Assembly (NCBI GenBank): GCA_030679115.1
Contig: JAUXTS010000047.1
Location: 1-48,674 of the forward strand
DNA from: an archaeon
GTDB lineage: Archaea; Nanobdellota; Nanobdellia; Pacearchaeales; GW2011-AR1
DNA length: 48,674 nucleotides
Direction: 5' to 3'
Under the pieces are notes generated by a model. That model saw only the letters and a list, made by a program, of their open reading frames with translations. It had not been told where the DNA came from and did no database searches. Of this stretch, positions 22,652 to 31,231 are shown piece by piece. Numbering within the stretch: position 1 is the first letter of the stretch; the number at the start of each line of letters is the position of its first letter. A program made the translations under genes and the position numbers.

Positions 22652-25600
22652 TTATTGTTCAAATTTATTCTTTAAGTCGAATGTAGTATTTATTCCAAGT
22701 GCAAGCAGTTCATCAACCAATAGCTTGAATGCATATGAGACTTCAATTGGTTCAATTTCATTGCCTCCACACATAGTGCAGACAATTTTATTTCTAAGGA
22801 CATCTTCATAAGTCATAAACCCGCATTCTTTGCATATATAGACTTCTGTCTTGTCTGAATCATATCTTTCCTTCAAAAGCAAAGCAGCCCCATGTCCTGA
22901 AAGTGCCTGTTGCTCCATTTCTCCAAGTCTAAGTCCTCCGCCTCTTGATCTTCCTTCAATTGGCTGTCTTGTAAGCAATGCAACTTTTCCTGATGCTCTT
23001 GCGTGCATCTTATTCTTTACCATGTATTTCAATTTCAAATAATACATATTTCCAATGTAAATCTTGGCTTCCATTTTCTTTCCAGTAATTCCATGATACA
23101 TTGTTTCTTTTCCATCAAAGCTGAACCCCATTTCTTTCAATTGATTCTCAAGTTCCTGAACGCTTTGTCCAGAGAATGAAGTCCCATCTATAATTTTTCC
23201 TGCAACTGCTCCGACTTTTCCTGCAAATAATTCTATCAAATGTCCGACTGTCATTCTGCTTGGTATTCCGTGAGGGTTGAATATTAAATCAGGTTTTACT
23301 CCGCTCGCCGTAAATGGAACATCTTCTGAATCTGCAATGAAACCGACTACTCCTTTCTGTCCATGAGGTGTTGAAAATTTATCTCCTGGTTCAGGCAGTC
23401 TCAAATCTCTTGTTCTTACTTGAGCAATCTTGTTTCCCTCTTCATCTACTGTAACAAATACTGCATCAATAGTTCCTCTTTCTTCCTGTCTTATTGCTGC
23501 ACTTGCTTCTTTCTTTGCCTGAATGCTTATGTCTTTTGCTTCACTTAAGAATTTTGGAGGAGTCGTCTTTCCAATAATTACTTCTCCTTGTTCCATACTT
23601 GCTTCAGGATAAACTATTCCATCATCTTCCAAGAATCTGTAAGAAGCTTCAGTTCTATATCCTGAAACATCTTTTTCTGGAATGGTTATCTCATCAGATA
23701 ATCCTCCAGGATATTGTAATTCAGTTGTTGAATACGGCCTGAAATAAGTGCTTCTTCCCATTCCCCTGTCAATACTTGATTTGCTCAAGACAACTGCGTC
23801 TTCAAGATTATATCCTTCAAACGGCATTATCGCTACAATTATATTCTGTCCTGAAGGATAAACTTCCAATGTATCGTATACAAAACTTCTTACCAATGGT
23901 TTTTGTGGATAGTGAAGTATAGAAACATCTGTATCAAGTCTTGTTAAGAAGTTTGCAGCATAAATTCCAAGACTCTGTTTCAATGTCTTGCTTCCTTTGT
24001 TAAGTTTTGGAGCGTGATCGTGATTTGCATAAGGAACAAGGCTCGTGATTAATCCAAATAAATCAATAGGGTCAACTTCAAGATGAGTAGAATCTTGATT
24101 AATTTCTTCCGGATAAAGCGCGACGAGCGCATTATCTTCTTCTGCCGCATCAATATATTCTACAATTCCTTCATTAATCAAATCGATCCATGTTTTTTTA
24201 TTGTTTTCAAGCAATACCAGATGCTCATCTTTCAATCTGCTTGAACCTTTTTCAACAACAATTATTGGCCTAAGAACTCTTCCAACTTCTATAGACATTG
24301 TAATCTGATTAAGAATATTATCATATCTTACACTCAATTCTCTTGGCAATTGCCCTGCTCTTCTTATTTCTCTTACTTTCTGTGCAAAATCCTGTGGATT
24401 TTCAACCATTCCTACAAATCTTCCATTAAAGAAAACGTCTTTGCCTGATTCTTTATTCAATCCTGCTTCATGGAATTTTCTTAAAACATTTCCTTCATCA
24501 AATTCTATCGCAGTCGATATTTTGCTTAAGATAGCGAGATTCTTTCTCAATCCAATTTCAGTTCCTTCTGGAGTTTCAGTTGGGCAGAATCTTCCATAAT
24601 GAGTTGGGTGAAGTGTTCTTGCCATAAAGTTTTCCTGCTCTCCAGGCAACATGGAAGAAACTCTCTGCAATTGTGAGAGCATAGCAAGATAATTTGTCTT
24701 ATCCATGTTCTGAGTTACTCCGCTTCTCTCTCCAATCCAGCTCCCTGTAGCAATCGCGCTTTCAATTCTTTGCGTGAATAAAGTAGATTTGGCAATTGTC
24801 TTTATTGAATAGAATTTTTTTCTCTTAGTTACTTTCTGAAGAGAATATTGTATATCTCTTATAAGAATTCCCATGTTTACTCTGAATAAATCAGACATCA
24901 AATCACCTGAAAGTTTTACTCTCTTATTTGCATAATGGTCTTTGTCGGTTCTTATTTTTTCACTTTCTGTTGCTCTAAGATATAATTTAATAAGTCTGCA
25001 TAAAGTAAGTGCTTTTTCTCCTCTTGAACTTTTATCCGTTCCTATATGAGGTAGGAAAAATGAATCTATTTTTTGCTTTACTCTGTCAATAATTTCTTTT
25101 TTTGTTCCTTGTATTCCTGTTTTTTCAGCAAGATAGGCTATTGCATCTTCGCTTTCCTGTAATTTTGCAAATTCATATAAGTTAACAATTAAAGAATCAT
25201 TTTCGTGTCCAATGTGCTTTGCAATATCGGCTTCTTTTGTCATTCCAAGGACTTTCAAAACAACTATTGCAGGAATATTTTTCAATCTGCTGAAAGTTAA
25301 TTCCAATAATCCTTCATTTGTAGATATAATTGTTGTCGGAATTCTATATGAACCTTTTTGCGAGAAAATTCTTAACATTAATCCATATCTTCCTTCTTCT
25401 ATAAATGGCTGATTTGCAGCCAAATCTTCATTCATTACCATGACTCTTTCATTTCCATTAATTATAAAATATCCTCCAGGGTCAAGAGGATCCATATAAT
25501 TTTCTATCATCTGCTCTTTATTCATTCCATGAGTATTACAGACAGCGCTCTTAACCATGATTGGAATTCTTCCAATTTCAACTTCAGAACTATCAGATTG

Positions 25601-25900
25601 ATTTCCGAATTTAACTGTCAATTCTACAAAAACAGGGGCAGAATAAGTTAAATTTCTCAATTTTGCCATAGTTGGAGTGATAAGACTGCTACTTCCGTCT
25701 GCTTCAATGATATTTGGAGTTTCAATTCTTATTTTTCCAAGCTTAATTTCAACTTCTTCATTATTTATTGTGTCATTTATTTCGTTAATAATAGTCTGCA
25801 TTTTATTTTTAATAAAATCATTGAAAGAAGATACGTTGGATTCAACCAGAGAATGCTGTTCAAGATATTTTTTAATCAATAAATGTTTTTGTTTTTGCAT
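22652..25900 (-). CDS. rpoB: RNA polymerase second-largest subunit RpoB (unsplit)
   Basis: 1082 aa, single-chain B subunit (not split into B' and B''). Recognisable blocks are GYFIINGNERVMVMNED, HPTHYGRFCPTETPEGTEIGL, FEGYNLEDAVVLSKSS, PGDKFSTPHGQKGVVGF and NPHGIPSRMTVGHLIELFAGK. Near the C-terminus are RSRGGGLRLGEMEQQALSGHGAA and a zinc ribbon (CKECGFMTYEDVL...CTMCGG). It forms the active centre with RpoA. It abuts rpoH (0 nt) and the DUF5678-like gene (2 nt), one operon. The antisense ORFs at 22611-23042, 25212 and 25677 are shadows. Confidence 0.97.
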   Translation of the reverse strand: MQKQKHLLIKKYLEQHSLVESNVSSFNDFIKNKMQTIINEINDTINNEEVEIKLGKIRIETPNIIEADGSSSLITPTMAKLRNLTYSAPVFVELTVKFGNQSDSSEVEIGRIPIMVKSAVCNTHGMNKEQMIENYMDPLDPGGYFIINGNERVMVMNEDLAANQPFIEEGRYGLMLRIFSQKGSYRIPTTIISTNEGLLELTFSRLKNIPAIVVLKVLGMTKEADIAKHIGHENDSLIVNLYEFAKLQESEDAIAYLAEKTGIQGTKKEIIDRVKQKIDSFFLPHIGTDKSSRGEKALTLCRLIKLYLRATESEKIRTDKDHYANKRVKLSGDLMSDLFRVNMGILIRDIQYSLQKVTKRKKFYSIKTIAKSTLFTQRIESAIATGSWIGERSGVTQNMDKTNYLAMLSQLQRVSSMLPGEQENFMARTLHPTHYGRFCPTETPEGTEIGLRKNLAILSKISTAIEFDEGNVLRKFHEAGLNKESGKDVFFNGRFVGMVENPQDFAQKVREIRRAGQLPRELSVRYDNILNQITMSIEVGRVLRPIIVVEKGSSRLKDEHLVLLENNKKTWIDLINEGIVEYIDAAEEDNALVALYPEEINQDSTHLEVDPIDLFGLITSLVPYANHDHAPKLNKGSKTLKQSLGIYAANFLTRLDTDVSILHYPQKPLVRSFVYDTLEVYPSGQNIIVAIMPFEGYNLEDAVVLSKSSIDRGMGRSTYFRPYSTTELQYPGGLSDEITIPEKDVSGYRTEASYRFLEDDGIVYPEASMEQGEVIIGKTTPPKFLSEAKDISIQAKKEASAAIRQEERGTIDAVFVTVDEEGNKIAQVRTRDLRLPEPGDKFSTPHGQKGVVGFIADSEDVPFTASGVKPDLIFNPHGIPSRMTVGHLIELFAGKVGAVAGKIIDGTSFSGQSVQELENQLKEMGFSFDGKETMYHGITGKKMEAKIYIGNMYYLKLKYMVKNKMHARASGKVALLTRQPIEGRSRGGGLRLGEMEQQALSGHGAALLLKERYDSDKTEVYICKECGFMTYEDVLRNKIVCTMCGGNEIEPIEVSYAFKLLVDELLALGINTTFDLKNKFEQ

Positions 25901-26107
25901 TTATGCCACCACCCTATAATAAAAATAAACTTTATCTTCGGTTTTTCTTTCAATTTTCAGAACATCTCCAGGAACATAGCCTTGAAGAATTGCAGGATCA
26001 GTCGATTTAATTTTAGGCAATTGAGAAAGAGAAATATTATATTTTTCCAATAAATCTTTAATTTCTTGAGGCTTTAATTTTGTATGTTTGGGTTGTAAGA
26101 TGTGCAT
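25901..26107 (-). CDS. rpoH: RNA polymerase subunit H (Rpb5 C-terminal homologue)
   Basis: A 68-aa assembly-domain subunit: HILQPKHTKLKPQEIKDLL, LPKIKSTDPAILQGYVPGDVLKI and the terminal YYRVV are diagnostic. First gene of the rpoH-rpoB-rpoA-nusA operon, directly abutting rpoB. On the minus strand TAAATTAAAT at 26131-26140 is 24-33 nt before the ATG and is the likely promoter. Four-hairpin element copy C is further upstream. Confidence 0.95.
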   Translation of the reverse strand: MHILQPKHTKLKPQEIKDLLEKYNISLSQLPKIKSTDPAILQGYVPGDVLKIERKTEDKVYFYYRVVA

Positions 26108-26181
26108 GGATATCGTTGGAGTTTACATAAATTTAATTTAAGCAACTCAATTAAATTGATTGCAAAAATGGCTTTTTAAAT

Positions 26182-26281
26182 CTTTTGCCGTTGGGCAAAA
26201 GAGATAGAGAATTCTAAAAGAATTCTCTAAGGACTTTCGACGTAAGTCGAAATGGACAAAGAATTGTTTTTTCAATTCTTT
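26182..26281. repeat. Four-hairpin intergenic element, copy C (upstream of rpoH)
   Basis: H1 is CTTTTGCC-gttg-GGCAAAAG (26182-26201). H2 is AGAGAATTCT-aaa-AGAATTCTCT (26206-26228). H3 is TTTCGAC-gtaa-GTCGAAA (26235-26252). H4 is AAAGAATTG-tttttt-CAATTCTTT (26258-26281). The linkers AGAT, AAGGAC and TGGAC match copies A and B while every stem differs with compensating changes. An outer pair CAAAAATGGCT / AGCCATTTTTG (about 26163-26173 and 26319-26329) encloses it, and a fifth small hairpin GTTTTC-ttca-AGAAAC follows. Confidence 0.75.
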
Positions 26282-26332
26282 GGAGTTTTCTTCAAGAAAC
26301 ATTTAACTTCAAAAATAAGCCATTTTTGTAGA

Positions 26333-26345
26333 ATGGCCCCGACGG
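26333..26345 (-). repeat. 13-nt duplicate of the tRNA-Lys 3' end
   Basis: ATGGCCCCGACGG here is identical to 26412-26424, which is the 3' acceptor/T-stem end of the tRNA-Lys gene. It lies 79 nt downstream of the tRNA copy in transcription direction. Duplicated tRNA 3' ends are classic integration scars. With only about 66 nt between them this could also be a small deletion remnant. Confidence 0.6.
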
Positions 26346-26412
26346 CTGAAAGAATTTTCGTAACCTCAAATTCTTAGTGCCCTCGGTTCCAATATAATCT
26401 GAAGAGTTTATA

Positions 26413-26487
26413 TGGCCCCGACGGGATTCGGACCCGCGACACCTGGATTAAAAGTCCAGTGCTCTGACCAGGCTGAGCTACGGAGCC
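26413..26487 (-). tRNA. tRNA-Lys (anticodon TTT)
   Basis: The 75-nt minus-strand sequence folds as a cloverleaf. The acceptor is GGCTCCG / CGGGGCC with one G-U pair. The D arm is GCTC...GAGC. The anticodon arm is CTGGA-CTTTTAA-TCCAG giving anticodon TTT. The T arm is GCGGG-TTCGGAT-CCCGT with the conserved TTC. The discriminator is A. CCA is not encoded and there is no intron. It lies between trxA and the rpoH operon on the same strand. The ORF at 26374-26559 is spurious. Confidence 0.97.
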
Positions 26488-26545
26488 ATGACAACACGAG
26501 AAAAAGTTGTTATATAAATCTTTATTTTTTGGAGAATTAAGTTTT

Positions 26546-26863
26546 CTAAAAGACTTCATTAATTCTTTTCTTCAATTCTTCTTTTGGCATTGCACCCATA
26601 GTACTATCAATATGCTCGCCGTCCTTGAAAAAAAGCAGAGCCGGAATGCTCATAACTTCAAATCTCTGCGCCAAATCGCTTTCTTTGTCAATATTAATTT
26701 TTCCAAAATGAACTTTTCCTTTCATCTCTTTTGCAAGTTCATCAACAATCGGAGAAAGCATTTTACATGGCCCGCACCATTCTGCCCAGAAATCAACAAT
26801 CACTTTTCCTTCAGAAATAAAATCATCAAAATTCGCCTCTTTTAATTCTGTAACACTTCCCAT
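26546..26863 (-). CDS. trxA: Thioredoxin
   Basis: 105 aa from the ATG at 26863 (the track's first codon, at 26866, is GTG). It has the redox site WAEWCGPCKM (about residues 26-35), the cis-Pro loop MSIPALLFF and the KINIDKESDLAQRFEV segment, a complete classical thioredoxin fold. A cytoplasmic dithiol reductant; the nearby class II ribonucleotide reductase is a natural electron acceptor, though family knowledge rather than operon structure suggests that pairing. No thioredoxin reductase is seen in the window. Confidence 0.95.
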   Translation of the reverse strand: MGSVTELKEANFDDFISEGKVIVDFWAEWCGPCKMLSPIVDELAKEMKGKVHFGKINIDKESDLAQRFEVMSIPALLFFKDGEHIDSTMGAMPKEELKKRINEVF

Positions 26864-26943
26864 CACATATTTTAAAAGATTAAGTTAATAAATCTTTTTG
26901 TGATATTTTATTTATCGTCGCTGTCGATAAAATTTAAATATAT

Positions 26944-27759
26944 TTATTTGCCTTTCAAGACATCCATCATTGAATAGACTTTTCCTTTCTCTCCAGCAGC
27001 AATCTTTCCGCTTAAGAACCTGATTGCATCAATTGTTCCTGCTGCATAAACCTCTCTTCCGTTTACATTGTGTGTGAATCTAAATAGGACACTTCCATCC
27101 TTAGATTTTAGGGTGTAAGTATGCCATCCATGGCCTGTCAATGACTCTTCAGGTACCTCCATTGCAATTTGCTGTTGAGACTCTCTAATCATCTTAATCT
27201 GTTTTACATCAAATGGAATGCCTAATGAATTGAAATAGTCTACCATTACTTTTGCAGTTCCGCTTGTGTCTGCTTTTCCTTTCTGATGGCTTTCGACTAT
27301 CTCAAGAGAATAATCTTTGAATGCTGCAGGAAAGGTATCAGCAGCATATTTCATCATTGCTTGGAAAGCAACGATTTGTTTTGCCATATTTGGGGCAATT
27401 ACTGCAACAACATCGGAGTCTCTAACTCTTTGCTCTAAAGCGGTTCTGTCTCCTCCGGTTGTACCCATAACAAAAGGCAAATTATGGATGCAATAAAAAT
27501 CTGCATTTGAATTTACTGCAGAAGGATGTGTAAAATCGACGACTATCCCTCCTTTAGGAAAACAACTATCTGCCGCAAAGAAAACTCTTTGGTGGGGTGT
27601 ATAAAGATGAATTTTATTTCCCCCTATCTCTGCCGTCTTTTGAGTTATTTCTGACCCTGTTAAAGAATAATCCCACAGTTCGAGACCTTCAGTTCTCAAA
27701 ACTTGTTTTGCAACTTCTCCAGCCATCTTTCCCGGCAGACCATTAACCATTATTTTCAT
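26944..27759 (-). CDS. dapB: 4-hydroxy-tetrahydrodipicolinate reductase, plant-type DapB
   Basis: 271 aa. An N-terminal Rossmann start (MKIMVNGLPGKMAGEVA) is followed by DFTHPSAV and PFVMGTTGGDR (nucleotide-binding loops), IAPNMAKQIVAF, and the substrate loop SHQKGKADTSGTAK, where the SH and KxDxSGTA motifs hold the catalytic His and Lys. The C-terminal REVYAAGTIDAIRFL completes it. Family knowledge: it reduces HTPA in lysine/diaminopimelate synthesis. The sequence style (GLPGKMA, FTHNVNGREVYAAGT) is close to the plant/DapB2 form rather than the bacterial short form. No other dap gene is in the window, so the pathway context is missing; horizontal origin is plausible. Confidence 0.88.
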   Translation of the reverse strand: MKIMVNGLPGKMAGEVAKQVLRTEGLELWDYSLTGSEITQKTAEIGGNKIHLYTPHQRVFFAADSCFPKGGIVVDFTHPSAVNSNADFYCIHNLPFVMGTTGGDRTALEQRVRDSDVVAVIAPNMAKQIVAFQAMMKYAADTFPAAFKDYSLEIVESHQKGKADTSGTAKVMVDYFNSLGIPFDVKQIKMIRESQQQIAMEVPEESLTGHGWHTYTLKSKDGSVLFRFTHNVNGREVYAAGTIDAIRFLSGKIAAGEKGKVYSMMDVLKGK

Positions 27760-27803
27760 TTCCTTCTCTCAAAGAAATAGTTTATAAATCTTTCTCACAA
27801 AAT

Positions 27804-30623
27804 TTACTCTCCACAACCACTTCTCGTCGTCTGCTTGCACGAAGTGCAGTAAATAGCGCAATTGCCCATTCTCTTTGCAGGCCCTCCGCAATGCGGACAA
27901 GTTAAACCTTCATTACCAAATTCCTGCAATGAAACCTGCGATTCTTTCTGAACTTCGAGAGATTCAATTTTAATATCTAAAGTTCCAGTTCCCTCGCCAA
28001 AATTATTAATCATGAATTGAGCTATATAATCTACTATGGAAGAAGCAGTTCTTATTGGTTTTATTTTTTTGTTCAATTCTCCCTCTTCAATATTTTTTAC
28101 AAATCCTGAAGGTTCAAACTTTTGATGCATGAATTTTGCAAATAAATCTTTTACAGGAATGCCGTATTGAAGATTAATGGAGACAGAACGCGCCCATGCA
28201 TCCATAAGTCCTTTGATAGTCGAGCCTTCTTTATGCATTGTTACAAAAAGTTCCCCAGGCTTTCCATTGTCATAAAATCCTACCGTAATATATCCCTTGT
28301 GCCCAGCAATATCAAATTTATGAGTAATTGATTTTCTTGTCTGCGGTAATTTCTTTCTTTCAGTTACCAAGACATTTACAATTTTTTCTTTCTTTACAAT
28401 TTCTCCTTCAGTTTTCTTAGTATTCAAAGGCTGGCTTCTCTTGCTGTTCTCCCGGTATATTGCAACTGCCTTTAATCCCTGCTCCCATGAAAAAATGTAA
28501 GCTTCTGCTATTTCTTGTGCAGTGCAATTTTCAGGCATATTTATCGTCTTGCTTATTCCTCCGCTCAAGAATGGCTGCACCGCGCCCATCATAAGAACAT
28601 GTCCCTTATAATAAATGGACCTTTTTCCTTTAGCGGGCTTAAAAGCGCAGTCAAATACTGGAAGATGATGTTCAAGCAATCCCGGAGCTCCCTCAACAGT
28701 ATCTTCTTTGTCTACATAAGAAATAATTTTATCAATCTGCTCGCTTGTGTATCCTAAATTTTTCAAAGCCATAGGAACACTTCTGTTTACAATTTTCAGC
28801 ATTCCTCCGCCAGATAATACTTTATATTTTACAAGTGCTATATCTGGTTCAATTCCAGTTGTATCACAATCCATCAAAAAAGCAATTGTTCCAGTTGGAG
28901 CAAGCACAGTTGCCTGGGCATTCCTATATCCATGTTTCTCCCCAAGTTCAAGCGCTTCAACCCAGCAATCCCATGCATCGTTCACAAGATATCTTAATTG
29001 AGTAGGTATTTTATTTACAGGAATTTTTTTAACTTCATCTCTATGCATTTTAATTACATTTAACATTGGCTCTCTGTTCTTTTCAAATTCATTGAATGCA
29101 CCAATATGACTTGCCAATAATGCAGAAGTTTTGTAAGCTTCTCCAGTCATTATCGCAGTTATAGATGCAGCAACTGCTCTTCCTTCTTCGGAATCATATG
29201 GCATTCCCAAACTCATTAACAAAGCACCAAGATTTGCATATCCTAATCCAAGAGGCCGAAAATCATGCGCATTCTTGGTTATTTTTGAAGTGGGATAACT
29301 GCTTCCGTCAACAGCAATATCCATAGATATAATAAAATTTTTAATAACCTGCTTAAATTTTTCAACATCAAATTTTCCATCTTCAGTTCTGAATTTCATA
29401 AGATTTATTGACGCAAGATTGCAGGAACTATCGTCGATAAATAAAAATTCACTGCACGGGTTACTCGCATTAATTCTTTCGCTATTCTTGCATGTATGCC
29501 ATTTATTTGTTGTAGTATCAAATTGCATTCCTGGGTCTCCGCAAAGCCATGTTCCTTCAGCTATTTTATTCAATAAATCTCTTGCCTTAAAAGTTTCACA
29601 TACCCCATTTGAAGCAACAAATTTTGTCTGCCACTCTCCATTATTTTTTACAGATTCCATAAATTCATCCTGCGCCCTTACAGAAAGATTGCAGTTTTGA
29701 AAAGCTACTGTCCCATAGGCTTCTCCATTCATCCCGCCCGAATAACCCTGTTCAATTAATGCCCAAGCTTTCTTTTCTTCATTTTGTTTTGCCATTATAA
29801 ATTCCATTATGTCTGGATGATCTATATTCAATATCTCCATTTTTGCAGCTCTTCTTGTCTTGCCTCCAGATTTAATTATTCCAGCATAGGCGTCATATCC
29901 TTTTATGAAACTTACCGGCCCTGAAGCTCTTCCTCCTCCAGTAAGTCTTTCTTTAGAACTTCTCAATGTAGATCTATTAGTTCCTGTTCCAGAACCTGCC
30001 CTGAAAAGATTAGCTTCTGAAACCTGCACCGCAAGAATTGATTCCATATGGTCCTCTACTTTTTGTATAAAACACGCTGAACACTGGGGATTATCATCTG
30101 TTCTTTTAGCTTGAACAACACTATTTGTTGCAAAATCCCATTTGTAAGCCGAAACTCCTCCTGCATCTGGATTATATTCTTGATTAGTTCCTGCATTAAA
30201 CCATACTGGAGAATTGAAAGAGCCTAATTGATTAAGGCAAATAGCAGTCATTTCATCTCTCAAAATTGAACTTTGAATTTCATCAAAATATCTTTGTTTT
30301 AATGCCTGCCTTCCAATAAATCTAGAAACTCTTCCAACAAGCTGTTCTATAGAATTTTCTCTTTCTCCTTTATTTTGGTCTCCCCAGAAATATTTGCTGG
30401 CTACAACTTTTATTGCTAATGTGCTCCAAAAATCCGGCCTTTTGACATTCGGCTGGGTGAATATAGTTTTTCCCATATCATCACTCACTCTGACATCTTC
30501 AGAAATCCATTTTAATGGATTGCCGTAAATATCAAATTCAAACGGATTTTTGCCTTCATGACTCAAATATTTATTAAGTCTAAGTTCATTTTTCAATTGC
30601 AATCTCCCTTTATCAAATTCCAT
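27804..30623 (-). CDS. nrdJ: Adenosylcobalamin-dependent (class II) ribonucleoside-diphosphate reductase
   Basis: 939 aa. The 10-strand barrel motifs are visible: FNSPVWFNAG, CFIQKVEDHMESI, GSGTGTNRSTLR, NPCSEFLFIDDSSCNLASINLMKF (active-site region), GLGYANLGALLM and ATVLAPTGTIAFLMDCDTTGIEPD. A TSCPD-type domain follows (KGLMDAWARSVSI), and a C-terminal Cys-rich tail (CPHCGG...CTSCKQTTRSGCGE) that in this class re-reduces the active site. It makes deoxyribonucleotides independently of oxygen but needs vitamin B12, which a reduced archaeon would probably have to salvage. It follows nrdR by 1 nt in one operon. Confidence 0.95.
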   Translation of the reverse strand: MEFDKGRLQLKNELRLNKYLSHEGKNPFEFDIYGNPLKWISEDVRVSDDMGKTIFTQPNVKRPDFWSTLAIKVVASKYFWGDQNKGERENSIEQLVGRVSRFIGRQALKQRYFDEIQSSILRDEMTAICLNQLGSFNSPVWFNAGTNQEYNPDAGGVSAYKWDFATNSVVQAKRTDDNPQCSACFIQKVEDHMESILAVQVSEANLFRAGSGTGTNRSTLRSSKERLTGGGRASGPVSFIKGYDAYAGIIKSGGKTRRAAKMEILNIDHPDIMEFIMAKQNEEKKAWALIEQGYSGGMNGEAYGTVAFQNCNLSVRAQDEFMESVKNNGEWQTKFVASNGVCETFKARDLLNKIAEGTWLCGDPGMQFDTTTNKWHTCKNSERINASNPCSEFLFIDDSSCNLASINLMKFRTEDGKFDVEKFKQVIKNFIISMDIAVDGSSYPTSKITKNAHDFRPLGLGYANLGALLMSLGMPYDSEEGRAVAASITAIMTGEAYKTSALLASHIGAFNEFEKNREPMLNVIKMHRDEVKKIPVNKIPTQLRYLVNDAWDCWVEALELGEKHGYRNAQATVLAPTGTIAFLMDCDTTGIEPDIALVKYKVLSGGGMLKIVNRSVPMALKNLGYTSEQIDKIISYVDKEDTVEGAPGLLEHHLPVFDCAFKPAKGKRSIYYKGHVLMMGAVQPFLSGGISKTINMPENCTAQEIAEAYIFSWEQGLKAVAIYRENSKRSQPLNTKKTEGEIVKKEKIVNVLVTERKKLPQTRKSITHKFDIAGHKGYITVGFYDNGKPGELFVTMHKEGSTIKGLMDAWARSVSINLQYGIPVKDLFAKFMHQKFEPSGFVKNIEEGELNKKIKPIRTASSIVDYIAQFMINNFGEGTGTLDIKIESLEVQKESQVSLQEFGNEGLTCPHCGGPAKRMGNCAIYCTSCKQTTRSGCGE

Positions 30624-30624
30624 A

Positions 30625-31065
30625 TTAATCTTTTAACTCCCTTATTTCTTTTTTAAAATCTGAAACATCTGTAAAATCTTTATATACTGAAGCAAATCTT
30701 ATATAAGCGACTTTATCCAATTTCTTCAATTCATTTGAAACAAATTTGCCTATCATTTCACTCTTTATCTCTTTTCCTTCTTTTTTGAGTTTTTCTTCAA
30801 CAAATACCATCATTTGCGTTATCTGTTCATCAGTTATTGGCCTTTTCTCACATGCCTTTATTATTCCACCCTTTAATTTTTCAGCATCAAAACTCTCTCT
30901 ATTCCCACTTTTCTTAATTACTCTCATTTCACTATGCTCTAAACTTTCAGCAGTATTGAATCTTTTTTTGCATTTTAGGCATTCTCTTCTTCTTTTAGTC
31001 AGAGCATCTATATCTCTCTTATCTAGCACTTTCGTTTCAGGATTAGAACAATATGGGCACAGCAT
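30625..31065 (-). CDS. nrdR: NrdR transcriptional repressor of ribonucleotide reductase
   Basis: 146 aa. An N-terminal zinc ribbon (CPYCSNPETKVLDKRD...RRRECLKCKKRF) is followed by an ATP-cone (MRVIKKSGNRESFDAEKLKGGIIKACEKRPI), with YIRFASVYKDF at the end. It senses ATP/dATP and represses nrd genes. First gene of the nrdR-nrdJ operon; two NrdR-box-like palindromes lie just upstream, so autoregulation with nrdJ is likely. Common in bacteria, less so in archaea. Confidence 0.94.
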   Translation of the reverse strand: MLCPYCSNPETKVLDKRDIDALTKRRRECLKCKKRFNTAESLEHSEMRVIKKSGNRESFDAEKLKGGIIKACEKRPITDEQITQMMVFVEEKLKKEGKEIKSEMIGKFVSNELKKLDKVAYIRFASVYKDFTDVSDFKKEIRELKD

Positions 31066-31082
31066 TTTCTCTTTTTATTACT

Positions 31083-31127
31083 CAACAGATTGTGTTTTTC
31101 CGAGAGAAAACCACAACTTATTGTGTT
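31083..31127 (-). promoter_or_regulatory. Paired NrdR-box-like operators
   Basis: Two related 14-nt palindromes on the minus strand are CACAA-TAAG-TTGTG (31113-31126) and CACAA-TCTG-TTGAG (31082-31095); the shared plus-strand core CAACNNATTGTGTT is offset by exactly 31 bp (31083 and 31114). Paired boxes about three helical turns apart are characteristic of NrdR regulation. They lie between a TATA-like AT run (TGTTTAAATAAATAAAA, about 31144-31160) and the nrdR start, so binding would block transcription. Confidence 0.7.
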
Positions 31128-31231
31128 ATCAAGTCCGCTACTTTTTTATTTATTTAAACATTTCTATACTCTACTTTCTATCGTCGCTATTATTAAAAAT
31201 AAAATGCGTATTATTTTATGAGTAGTAAATT

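Noticed and set aside
12041-26281. CRISPR array made of the three similar hairpin elements
   Set aside because: The copies are kilobases apart, have no regular spacers, and conserve linkers rather than a repeat sequence; no cas genes are present.
26374-26559. 61-aa ORF over the tRNA-Lys gene
   Set aside because: It is a chance frame through a clear cloverleaf tRNA.
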